64,000 bases of DNA, taken from assembly GCA_964473105.1 (NCBI GenBank), contig CAYYNQ010000042.1, positions 97,605-161,604 on the forward strand. The letters run 5' to 3'. The notes under the pieces are model-generated. The model had not been told where the DNA came from, ran no database searches, and was given only the letters and a program-made list of their open reading frames with translations. The position numbers and the translations under genes are program-made. Positions 9,104-16,940 of the stretch are shown here, in pieces. Numbering within the stretch: position 1 is the stretch's first letter; each line of letters opens with the position of its first letter. This DNA is from CAYYNQ01 sp964473105. GTDB lineage: Bacteria; Sumerlaeota; Sumerlaeia; MVZB01.

Positions 9104-10591
9104 ATGGTGAAAACGATTCCAAAACTTTTCGAGATCAAGGGTGCCTGTAAACGGTACTCGGGTGTCCAGGCGTTGGACAAAGTTGACTTCGATCTTGATG
9201 TGGGTGAAGTACATTGTCTGGTCGGTGAGAACGGTGCCGGAAAATCAACGTTGATCAAGGTCATCGCGGGCGTGATTACCCCCGACGCCGGAGAAATCCG
9301 GGTTGACGGTAAAAAAATCTGTTTCACATCCCCCCTCGATTCCCAAGGCGCCGGAATCAACGTGGTCCATCAGGAATTCGCGCTTTGTGCGGAACTCAGT
9401 ATTGCGGAGAACATTTTCCTCGGCCACTGGAAACGTCGTGGATCGTTCATTGACTGGGATGAGATGAACCGGCATGCGGAAACTGCCATTGCAACGCTTG
9501 GCATGTCGCATGATGTACGGATCCCGGTCAGGGAGTTGAGTCCAATTGAGCGGCGCCTGGTCGGCATTGCCCGCGCGGTTGCCTTTGACGCCGAAGTGTT
9601 CATCTTTGACGAGCCGACTGCCGCGCTCAGCACGCGGGAAAAAAATCATTTGTTTGCAACGATTCACAGGCTCAGATGCCAGGGCAAGGGGATCATTTAT
9701 ATCTCCCATAACCTTGAGGAGATCTTTGAGATCGGAGATCGGGTGACCGTCCTGCGGGATGGACATCTCATCCGTACGCTGCTGATTCGGGAAACCGGAC
9801 CGGAGCAGGTGATTGAGGACATGATCGGGCGTGACATGCACCAACTGTACCCGGACCGGGGTGTTTTGCATCCCGGCAACACGCTGCTGGAAATCGAGGG
9901 GCTATCGTGTTTGGGTGTTTTTCAGGAAGTCAGTTTCACGGTCAGGGAGGGGGAGATCCTGGGGATTGCGGGTCTTGTCGGTTCAGGACGGACTGAACTG
10001 TTGAACTCGATATATGGTGTTGATCCCTTCGACGATGGTGAAATCCGCTGGAGGGGTGCAAAGGCAGAGATCGCTTCCCCAGCCGATGCAATACGTCATG
10101 GGATTGGTTTTGTCACCGAGGACCGTCTGATGGAAGGTCTGGCGCAGCAGTTTACGGTGAAGGAGAACATATCGATGGCCTCCCTAAGGGCGATCAGTCG
10201 TGGCGGAGTCCTTATCGAGAGGCGGGAGGCCGATCTTGCCGAGCAATACATCGGGAGGCTCAACATCGATGCCAGTGGCGCATATGAGATGGTTGCCCAC
10301 TTAAGCGGTGGCAACCAGCAGAAAGTCGTCCTGGCAAAATGGCTGTCGCGAAGCTGTGATCTGCTTATGTTCGATGAGCCGACGAAGGGGGTTGACGTCG
10401 GAGCAAGGGAACAGATCTATGAACTGATCTTCCAGCTGGCGCGGTCTGGAAAAGGCATCATCCTCGTCTCCTCGGAGTTTCCCGAGCTTATTGCATTGTC
10501 GGATCGGATTGTCATTCTAAAACAGGGTCAATTGGTCGGTGAGGTCAACCGCGGGGAATCCAGCCACGAAAAATTGATGTCGATGGTTTAA
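9104..10591 (+). CDS. Sugar ABC transporter ATP-binding protein (RbsA/MglA type)
   Basis: Duplicated ABC ATPase that powers a ribose/galactose-type sugar importer at the inner face of the cytoplasmic membrane. Domain 1 has Walker A GENGAGKST, a degenerate signature around ELSPIERRLVGIARA and Walker B VFIFDEPTAALS. Domain 2 has the shortened GLVGSGRTEL in place of Walker A, the signature LSGGNQQKV and Walker B LLMFDEPTKGVD; this asymmetry is typical of the family. The frame opens at GTG 9074, but ATG 9104, after GGGCGGA, gives the normal N-terminus (MVKTIPKLFEIKG). It is convergent with the genes for two matching permeases and a binding protein at 10.7-14.8 kb, so it most likely serves that transporter although it is transcribed separately. 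Confidence 0.93.
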   Translation: MVKTIPKLFEIKGACKRYSGVQALDKVDFDLDVGEVHCLVGENGAGKSTLIKVIAGVITPDAGEIRVDGKKICFTSPLDSQGAGINVVHQEFALCAELSIAENIFLGHWKRRGSFIDWDEMNRHAETAIATLGMSHDVRIPVRELSPIERRLVGIARAVAFDAEVFIFDEPTAALSTREKNHLFATIHRLRCQGKGIIYISHNLEEIFEIGDRVTVLRDGHLIRTLLIRETGPEQVIEDMIGRDMHQLYPDRGVLHPGNTLLEIEGLSCLGVFQEVSFTVREGEILGIAGLVGSGRTELLNSIYGVDPFDDGEIRWRGAKAEIASPADAIRHGIGFVTEDRLMEGLAQQFTVKENISMASLRAISRGGVLIERREADLAEQYIGRLNIDASGAYEMVAHLSGGNQQKVVLAKWLSRSCDLLMFDEPTKGVDVGAREQIYELIFQLARSGKGIILVSSEFPELIALSDRIVILKQGQLVGEVNRGESSHEKLMSMV

Positions 10592-10669
10592 TGTTCGAGC
10601 TCGTGTCGATACCACCTCAAGCGATGGTGACATCCCGACCGCGAAGGGCGTGAATATGAGGGGGGAAGA

Positions 10670-11632
10670 TCAATCCGGATAACCGGGTGGACTGACATGT
10701 ATTCTCGGCGTGATGCCTTCCCAGTCCAAACGATATACCCTCAGCACCCCGAAATACTCGTTCGTGAACGTTGCAAAGTGAGAGTTCGGGCCGCCGTAAT
10801 GCAGGATCTTGAAGACCACGCAGTGGTCACTGAACAGGTTGACGTCACCGTCGAAACATAGCGGATTTTCAGAGACCTTCCAGAAAATGCAGAAATTCCC
10901 GGCTTCATACATGTTCCAGAACAGGTAATACAGTCCGTTGTGCTCAAAAACACAGGTTGACTCGAGGGGACACCAGAACTTCACGGTTTTGTCCCAGACT
11001 CGGTATCTCATCACCGGCCCACGGTCCTCCCAGTGAAGCAGATCCCTAGAATAAGCTGCGGCAATCACCGGGATCCCGGAATCCCTGTCAAATGGCCCTC
11101 CTTTTTCAAAGGCCGTGTAATACATCAAGTAACCATCCCCGTGTTTCATTACCCAGGGATCCCGGCATTCCCTGCTGTCTGCAAAACTCCAGGGGGCCCA
11201 GCTTGTGTCACGACTGTCGAAGACGGGACGGTCGATGGGCCTGTCCCACCTGTAAAGATCCCGGGAACGCGCAAGGCAAATGCTCTGGCGGCGGTTCACA
11301 TCGACCCCTGTGTAGAACATGTTATGGATGCCCTCATGCTTGACCACCGAGGGGGCCCACAGCATGAGGTTCTCCAGCCTGCTGTCCGGCAGGATCTCGA
11401 GGATCGGGCGGTGGGTTGTCCAGTTGATCAGGTCGGGGGATACCGCGTGCCCGATATAGCGGTCAATACCTCTCGATGCCGCGGGATGAATGTCAAGACC
11501 ATCCCTGTGGAATTCCCTGTAGAGATAGAAAAGGTGCCAGCCATCCCCGGCCTCAATGATGCAGAAATCCCCGATGCCCCCGTCCTCGGGTGCGTAAAGG
11601 CATTTTCGGATGTCTTGGCTGTAGTCGGTCAT
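10670..11632 (-). CDS. Five-bladed beta-propeller glycosidase-like protein (GH43/GH32-like)
   Basis: A 320-residue protein with repeated propeller blades of the type found in GH43, GH32 and GH68 enzymes, each with patterns such as WHLFYLYREF, HNMFYTGVD, YLMYYTAFEKGG and LYYLFWNMYEAG. Candidate catalytic carboxylates are an Asp in the first blade (GIGDFCI), the Asp of ECRDPWVMK (RDP motif) and the Glu of CPLESTCVF. No signal peptide is seen, so it probably acts in the cytoplasm on imported oligosaccharides. Start ATG 11632 is chosen because GGGAGGTG lies just upstream; the frame itself extends 21 bases further. It is the last gene of the minus-strand operon permease-permease-binding protein-glycosidase. 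The substrate is not known. Confidence 0.72.
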   Translation of the reverse strand: MTDYSQDIRKCLYAPEDGGIGDFCIIEAGDGWHLFYLYREFHRDGLDIHPAASRGIDRYIGHAVSPDLINWTTHRPILEILPDSRLENLMLWAPSVVKHEGIHNMFYTGVDVNRRQSICLARSRDLYRWDRPIDRPVFDSRDTSWAPWSFADSRECRDPWVMKHGDGYLMYYTAFEKGGPFDRDSGIPVIAAAYSRDLLHWEDRGPVMRYRVWDKTVKFWCPLESTCVFEHNGLYYLFWNMYEAGNFCIFWKVSENPLCFDGDVNLFSDHCVVFKILHYGGPNSHFATFTNEYFGVLRVYRLDWEGITPRIHVSPPGYPD

Positions 11633-11690
11633 GTTCACCTCCCTCGATGCCACACCGTGAAGAGCTCCATGGTTTCACGCTCCGTTCAGG

Positions 11691-12791
11691 TTATTTCAGA
11701 GCACGTCCCTCAAGGTATGATCTGGTGGTGTTCATTTCATGCTCGACGTTATCTTCGTCGATGACCTTTATGGGAATGAGGACTTCATGGGGTACAGGCT
11801 CATTCCTGAGAATTTTAACGGCAAGGTCGACAGCCTCGTACCCACAGGGAGGATAGACCATGGTTGCCGAGACCCTGCCTGCAGCGATTGATTCATAGGT
11901 TTCCTTCATGCCGTCGATCCCAACGCAGATCAACCCGTTCTCACGGCCCACTCCTTCAGCTGCCTGATAGGCTCCGATTGCACGGTCGTCATTATGGCCA
12001 TAAACAGCATCAATGTCGGGGAAACGGGTCATGAGATCCTCCATGACGCGGATGGCCTGGTCCTTTCCTTCGGGCACCTCGGGACTGGCCAGCAGCTTGA
12101 TGCCCGGGTACTGTGCCAGGGCCCTGACAAAGCCGTCATGCCGGTCCTGGAATGCGGATGCACCCAGTGTCCCATACAACTCGACAACGTTTCCCCTGCA
12201 GGCACCATGCTTTTCCTTCAGTTTGCGTGCGATGTGTTCCGCTGCCAGTTCACCGCAACGGGAATTGCTGCCGGAAACATAGGTCATATAGTTGTCGGTC
12301 GGCACTGATCGGTCGATCAGTACGACGGGGATCCTTGCGTCCCATATTTTTCGCATGGCTGGCATGAGAGCCTTGCCTTCCCAAGGATCAAGGACGATCA
12401 ACTTAACGTTCATTGCAATCAAGTCTTCAACATTAGCGACCTGTTGGCTGGACGATCCTCTGGCGTTGGTCCATCGTATATTCTTGATGATATCGGGGTA
12501 TTGCAAGGCCTGTTCATCGATCTCCCGAATGATGGCCTGCGAATATGGGTGTGCATAATAGTTGTGTGCAACACCGATTGTCACGGGTAACTCATCACCA
12601 TGGGGGATCATTGGAGCCGGGATCTGTGTTTGGGCATTCCGTGACCGGCCCGTGTTGGTTTCCTCATTCCTTTTATGCGGGCTTTCCTGACCACAAGCAC
12701 AGACAAGGACAAGGGTCATGAGGGCCGACAAAATATTTTCCAGAGAGTTTCTTTGCACGTTACTTTTTCTATCTGAAATCAGGTGATGCAA
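11691..12791 (-). CDS. Sugar ABC transporter substrate-binding lipoprotein
   Basis: Periplasmic-binding-protein type 1 (ribose-binding/LacI-like fold) that captures a sugar and delivers it to the two permeases upstream. The N-terminus ends in a lipobox-like LVLVCAC, so the mature protein is probably a lipoprotein anchored at residue 33. The body starts at VTIGVAHNYYAHPYSQAI and includes IAMNVKLIVLDPWEG, IPVVLIDRSV, the hinge-region VYGHNDDRAIGAYQAAE and ICVGIDGMKET, all typical of sugar binders. The frame opens at TTG 12791; a GTG at 12758 would give a more compact signal peptide. Spacing to the permease gene is 15 bp and to the glycosidase gene 58 bp, so all are probably one transcript. Confidence 0.9.
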   Translation of the reverse strand: MHHLISDRKSNVQRNSLENILSALMTLVLVCACGQESPHKRNEETNTGRSRNAQTQIPAPMIPHGDELPVTIGVAHNYYAHPYSQAIIREIDEQALQYPDIIKNIRWTNARGSSSQQVANVEDLIAMNVKLIVLDPWEGKALMPAMRKIWDARIPVVLIDRSVPTDNYMTYVSGSNSRCGELAAEHIARKLKEKHGACRGNVVELYGTLGASAFQDRHDGFVRALAQYPGIKLLASPEVPEGKDQAIRVMEDLMTRFPDIDAVYGHNDDRAIGAYQAAEGVGRENGLICVGIDGMKETYESIAAGRVSATMVYPPCGYEAVDLAVKILRNEPVPHEVLIPIKVIDEDNVEHEMNTTRSYLEGRALK

Positions 12792-12806
12792 GTATAGAAA
12801 ATAATG

Positions 12807-13754
12807 TCACTTTGGGGAACTAAAAACTCTGGCCACCATAATGGTTGTCAGGATGATCATCCCGAATATCAATTGCTGATATTCAAGCGGGATGCCCTGG
12901 ATATTAAAAAAGTTTCTTATCGTCCCGACGATCAGGACACCCAAGAAGGTCCCAAACAGGGTTCCCGATCCGCCTTCAAGGCGCGTCCCGCCGAGAACCA
13001 CCGCGGCCACCACGTTCAGCAGGAACCCCTCAGCAGCAAGTGGTTGTGCGACCTCCAGCCTCGACCCAAGCAAAATTCCCGCCACAGCTGCCAGCAAGCC
13101 GCTCAGCATATAGGCGATGAAAAGGGTCTTCTTGACCGGTATCCCGGCCAGGTGAGCCGCTTCTTCGTTGCCGCCGACTGCGAGCAGGGATCTTCCCAGC
13201 GGTAACCACATCAGAAGAACATGGCCGAGAACAACAGCGATACAGAGGATAACGAATGGAGAAGGGAAAGGACCCAGGCTCCCGTTCGCAATAGAGCTGA
13301 ATGCAGGGATATATTCACCGGTCTCAAGTCTGCCTCCTGTAATCACAAGACAAAGGCCGCGCAAGGTAATCCAAGCGCCAAGCGTGATAATGATCGGACT
13401 GGCCCCAGTCCACACGAGGATGATGCCGTTGATGGATCCCGCTGTGAGTCCGACCAGAAGCACGACAAGAATCGCACCCACCATGCCGATTGGGTCGAGC
13501 AGCAGCACAACAAGCATGCTGCACAAGGCGGCAACGGACTCGATCGAAAGGTCGATGCCCTTGGTGATGATAACCAGCGTCATCGCAACCGCGAGGACAC
13601 CCTCGATCGATACCTGGCGGGCTACATTTGCCAGATTCCTGGATGTGAAGAAATCAGGTGACAGAATGCTCCCGGCAGCCAGGAGGATGATCCAGACCCA
13701 GAGCGCGGGCATGCGCAGGATGGAGAATGGGAAGCTGGACCGGCCCGGATTCAA
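12807..13754 (-). CDS. Sugar ABC transporter permease (RbsC type), second copy
   Basis: Inner-membrane permease of the ribose/xylose/galactose type, with about eight to ten hydrophobic helices in 315 residues. The family block VAMTLVIITKGIDLSIESVAAL (about residues 56-77) and the coupling region with VVAAVVLGGTRLEGGSGT (about 248-265) are clear. It starts at TTG 13754 and overlaps the stop of the preceding permease by 4 bases (TTGA), a sign of translational coupling. Two different permeases suggest a heterodimeric channel. In the first block this copy has SIES where the upstream copy has SVGS. It belongs with the binding protein downstream and the ATPase at 9.1-10.6 kb. Confidence 0.92.
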   Translation of the reverse strand: MNPGRSSFPFSILRMPALWVWIILLAAGSILSPDFFTSRNLANVARQVSIEGVLAVAMTLVIITKGIDLSIESVAALCSMLVVLLLDPIGMVGAILVVLLVGLTAGSINGIILVWTGASPIIITLGAWITLRGLCLVITGGRLETGEYIPAFSSIANGSLGPFPSPFVILCIAVVLGHVLLMWLPLGRSLLAVGGNEEAAHLAGIPVKKTLFIAYMLSGLLAAVAGILLGSRLEVAQPLAAEGFLLNVVAAVVLGGTRLEGGSGTLFGTFLGVLIVGTIRNFFNIQGIPLEYQQLIFGMIILTTIMVARVFSSPK

Positions 13755-14770
13755 GCGCTGTCCTTTCGAAGATGCTGCATGATGACAGCGGCAACGATGA
13801 TGGTGCCTGTCAAGAGCTTGTGATAGTGCGGCTGAATATCCATCAGGTTTAGGACATTTTGCAGCAGCGAGATGATCATGATCCCAATGAACGTGCCGAT
13901 GATCGATCCCTTGCCGCCAAGGAAGGTAGTTCCCCCCAGTACGACAGCGGCAATTGTGGTGAACTCATACCCCGACCCGGTTTCCAGTGGATAAACAACG
14001 CCGAAACGGGAGGAGAAAACGATTGCCGCGATGGCACAGAACAGGCCGCTTAGCGTGAAAGTTGCAGCACGAAGCACCGAAACCCTGAAACCGGAATAGA
14101 ATGATGCTGTTTCATTGCCGCCGATGTATCGGACAGCCCGGCCGAACAGGGTCTTGGAAAGAATGAGCTGGGACAGGATGACCAGTGTGATTAGGATGAT
14201 AACCGGGATGGGGATCTCGCCGAGATATCCCTGGCCGATCCTGTTGTAACCGTCCTGTGTGCCACTCAGCCGTTCACCCCCGGTGAGCAAGAAACACAGG
14301 CCCCGGTAAATCATCCATGTGGACAGGGTGACGAGGAATGAATCGAGCCGCATCAGGCCGATGAAAAACCCGTTAATCAGGCCGGCGGCGCAGCCGACGA
14401 GCAGGCAGACGAGGATGATCGGCACGCTACCCATGGATTCCTGAAGCAGCATTGCGGTGGTTGCTACAAGCCCCATGATGGACCCGACCGACAGGTCGAT
14501 TCCGCGTGTGATGAAGACGAAGGTCATGCCGATTGCGATGATCCCCTCTGTGGAAATCTGCCGGAGGAGGTTCTTCTGGTTGGCCGGCGAAATGAAGCCC
14601 TCGCCCAGAAATACAGATGCCGTGTAGAGTGCAATGAATACAATCCCGATCCGGGATTCAGGTTCACGAGTCCAGCGCCGCCAAGCGGGTTCGGGTGGTT
14701 TCCTGATTGAGACCGGAAGTTTTGGATCCATGTGACGTCCCGATGATGAAATATTGGCTCTTGATGTCAC
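13751..14770 (-). CDS. Sugar ABC transporter permease (RbsC type), first copy
   Basis: First gene of the transporter operon. The 339-residue protein has an N-terminal cytoplasmic tail of about 40 residues and then multiple hydrophobic helices. The typical RbsC block IGMTFVFITRGIDLSVGSIMG (about residues 77-97) and the conserved TTIAAVVLGGTTFLGGKGS (about 270-288) are present. The frame runs to 14770; an ATG (MDPKLPVS) about 13 codons in, near 14731, is an alternative start. The region upstream, up to the divergent sulfatase, contains an inverted repeat at 14981-14995 that might be an operator for either direction. Confidence 0.92.
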   Translation of the reverse strand: MTSRANISSSGRHMDPKLPVSIRKPPEPAWRRWTREPESRIGIVFIALYTASVFLGEGFISPANQKNLLRQISTEGIIAIGMTFVFITRGIDLSVGSIMGLVATTAMLLQESMGSVPIILVCLLVGCAAGLINGFFIGLMRLDSFLVTLSTWMIYRGLCFLLTGGERLSGTQDGYNRIGQGYLGEIPIPVIILITLVILSQLILSKTLFGRAVRYIGGNETASFYSGFRVSVLRAATFTLSGLFCAIAAIVFSSRFGVVYPLETGSGYEFTTIAAVVLGGTTFLGGKGSIIGTFIGIMIISLLQNVLNLMDIQPHYHKLLTGTIIVAAVIMQHLRKDSA

Positions 14771-14980
14771 ATTAAGCCTTCACGTCAGGATTTTGCCATA
14801 TGGTTTCGTTTCCGTCAAACAGCCGGCAGGTCCTGTCATAGGAGATTGCTTTGATTTCAAAGCCTGGCGAACCGCCTGAATGCACACATGTCTTAACAGA
14901 TTTCCGGTTACCCCCCTCCATAAGTGCATCTTTTCATCATATCTAGTGTTGCCAGATGGAATGGAAGGGTTCATATTGTT

Positions 14981-14995
14981 GAAATAATATATTTC
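14981..14995. promoter_or_regulatory. Inverted repeat between permease operon and sulfatase
   Basis: GAAATAATATATTTC is a perfect inverted repeat (GAAATA, ATA, TATTTC) in the 299-bp divergent region between the transporter operon and the sulfatase. Its position fits an operator or an AT-rich promoter element. No regulator gene is adjacent, so binding is conjecture. Confidence 0.3.
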
Positions 14996-15069
14996 GAAAG
15001 ACTCGGTTGTGTGGGCTGATCCGAGGGTGGTTGGTTTTTTGAATAGTCCGGAGGAGAGGGAATAAAAAC

Positions 15070-16803
15070 ATGAAACGTAGAGATTTTGTCAGATGTGCCG
15101 GGACCGCAGCCGCGGCCGCCATGCTGCCCAGCTACCAGAAGATTTTGGCAGACTCCGATTCATCACGCCCGAACATCTTCATGATTTTCACCGACGACAC
15201 TCCCCAGAAGGATCACGGGTGTTACGGGAATTCTCATGTCAGGACACCCAACATCGACCGATTCGCCAGTGAGGGCATGGTGTTTAATAATGCCTATACC
15301 CCCGCACCGATGTGCGGACCCAGCCGGGCCTGCCTCTACACGGGCTTGTATCCGATCCGCAATGGCGCACACCCCAACCACGCGTCGGTCAAGCCCAACA
15401 TGAAAAGCATGGCGCATTACATGAAGGCGGTGGGATACCGCGTGATCATCCTCGGAAAGCAGCACATCCGCCCGGCCGAATATTTTCCGTTCGAGGAATA
15501 TGACGTGAAATTGGGTTTTGACGGCCCGGGCGGAGATATCCAGAGAATCCTCGCCGACCCGGGGAGCAAGCCGTTGTGCGTGATGATGAACCACTTTGAG
15601 ACTCACTGGCAATTTCACTACAAGCCCGGCACTCAAAAGTATGATCCCCAAAATGTCGAGATTCCGCCTTACCTGGTCGATACCCCTGAAACCCGGCAGC
15701 TGCGGGCAAAATATTATTCGGAGATCGAGTATGTTGACCGGGCTGTTGGGAAGGTTCTGGACCTGCTCAAGGAACGGAACATGGAGGAGAATACCCTCAC
15801 GATCTATGCCTCGGACCATGGATCACACTGGCCGCATGAAAAATGGAACCTTTACGATGCAGGGATCAAGGTCCCGTTCATTGCGCGCTGGCCCGGGAAA
15901 ATCGAGCCCGGTTCAAGCACGGATGCATTGGTCAGCCTGGTGGATATTATTCCAACCTTTATTGATGTGGCCGGCGGCCACCCGGAGCGGGTCGTGGCGG
16001 AATGCGGCAGTGAACCGCTGGACGGAAAAAGTTTCCTGCCTGTTATGCTGGGTGAAAGTGCCGAGCATCACGATGCGATTTACGGGGTGATGACGTTTGG
16101 CGTGATTACCGGTTACCCGATGCGGGCGATCCGTACACGTCATTACAAGTATATCTGGAATATTGATTCCCACTTCGAGTATCCGGATTACTGGGCGACC
16201 AATCTCCCAGCCACACAGATGGAGTGGAGTGTTTGGAGTTCATGGCTGCGCAAGGCGGGGGGTGATCCTGTTGCAGCGAAGGTCGTCAACAAGAATCTCT
16301 ATCGTCCACCCGATGAACTGTATGACCTGCGGTCCGACCCTCACGAGATGAACAACATCGCGGGCGATCCGGCACACAAGGATCGACTGGAAGAGATGCG
16401 TGGTCAGCTTCACGCATGGATGAAGGAGCAGGGCGATGCAGGTGACTCGGCCTACCATATGGAGGCCGACCAGGAAGTGAAGCATCTTGACAAGATGTGG
16501 AGTCACCAGCCGGTGGTGAATGTGCATATCCGTCCGACACGGCCGCTTGCCTTTGACGAGGAGGGTACGATCAGCCTGGAAAGCCCAATGTGGAGGGCTG
16601 CGATCTATTATACCACTGATGGCACCGAGCCCGACCGCAATTCGACGTTATATAAAAAACCTTTTAATGTTTACCCGCCGGTTGTGATCAAGGCGAGGGG
16701 ATATGACGGGGACATTGTGACCCCGGTCAGGACAACCCATTTTCGTGAAATTGGGCCGACTCTTCTTTACAAGGATTGGTACCCCCCAAAAAACAACAAT
16801 TAA
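15070..16803 (+). CDS. Tat-exported type I sulfatase with C-terminal CHB_HEX-like domain
   Basis: Hydrolyses sulfate esters, probably on a polysaccharide, in the periplasm or outside the cell. The N-terminus MKRRDFVRCAGTAAAAAML is a twin-arginine signal. The alkaline-phosphatase-fold core begins at PNIFMIFTDDTPQKDHGCYG (metal-binding DD), and the active-site signature CGPSRACLYTG starts at Cys82, which must become formylglycine. Further ligands appear in MMNHFETHW and YASDHGSHWPHEKW. The last 70 residues (AAIYYTTDGTEPDRNST) resemble the C-terminal domain of chitobiase/hexosaminidases. A purine-rich GGAGGAGAGGG precedes the ATG. An authentic formylglycine-generating enzyme is encoded at 40.3-41.2 kb. 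It heads a plus-strand pair with the glycoside hydrolase. Confidence 0.94.
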   Translation: MKRRDFVRCAGTAAAAAMLPSYQKILADSDSSRPNIFMIFTDDTPQKDHGCYGNSHVRTPNIDRFASEGMVFNNAYTPAPMCGPSRACLYTGLYPIRNGAHPNHASVKPNMKSMAHYMKAVGYRVIILGKQHIRPAEYFPFEEYDVKLGFDGPGGDIQRILADPGSKPLCVMMNHFETHWQFHYKPGTQKYDPQNVEIPPYLVDTPETRQLRAKYYSEIEYVDRAVGKVLDLLKERNMEENTLTIYASDHGSHWPHEKWNLYDAGIKVPFIARWPGKIEPGSSTDALVSLVDIIPTFIDVAGGHPERVVAECGSEPLDGKSFLPVMLGESAEHHDAIYGVMTFGVITGYPMRAIRTRHYKYIWNIDSHFEYPDYWATNLPATQMEWSVWSSWLRKAGGDPVAAKVVNKNLYRPPDELYDLRSDPHEMNNIAGDPAHKDRLEEMRGQLHAWMKEQGDAGDSAYHMEADQEVKHLDKMWSHQPVVNVHIRPTRPLAFDEEGTISLESPMWRAAIYYTTDGTEPDRNSTLYKKPFNVYPPVVIKARGYDGDIVTPVRTTHFREIGPTLLYKDWYPPKNNN

Positions 16804-16940
16804 ATATTCGTACTCGAAATAAAAATCGGATTCGCTGATACTTGACCACAGAGGAAGTGGCAATATCCGATCCACCTCATTTTCGACAAGACCTCTGGGA
16901 TCACATGGACGTAAATACCGTCACTTGGGGAGCAATAATC

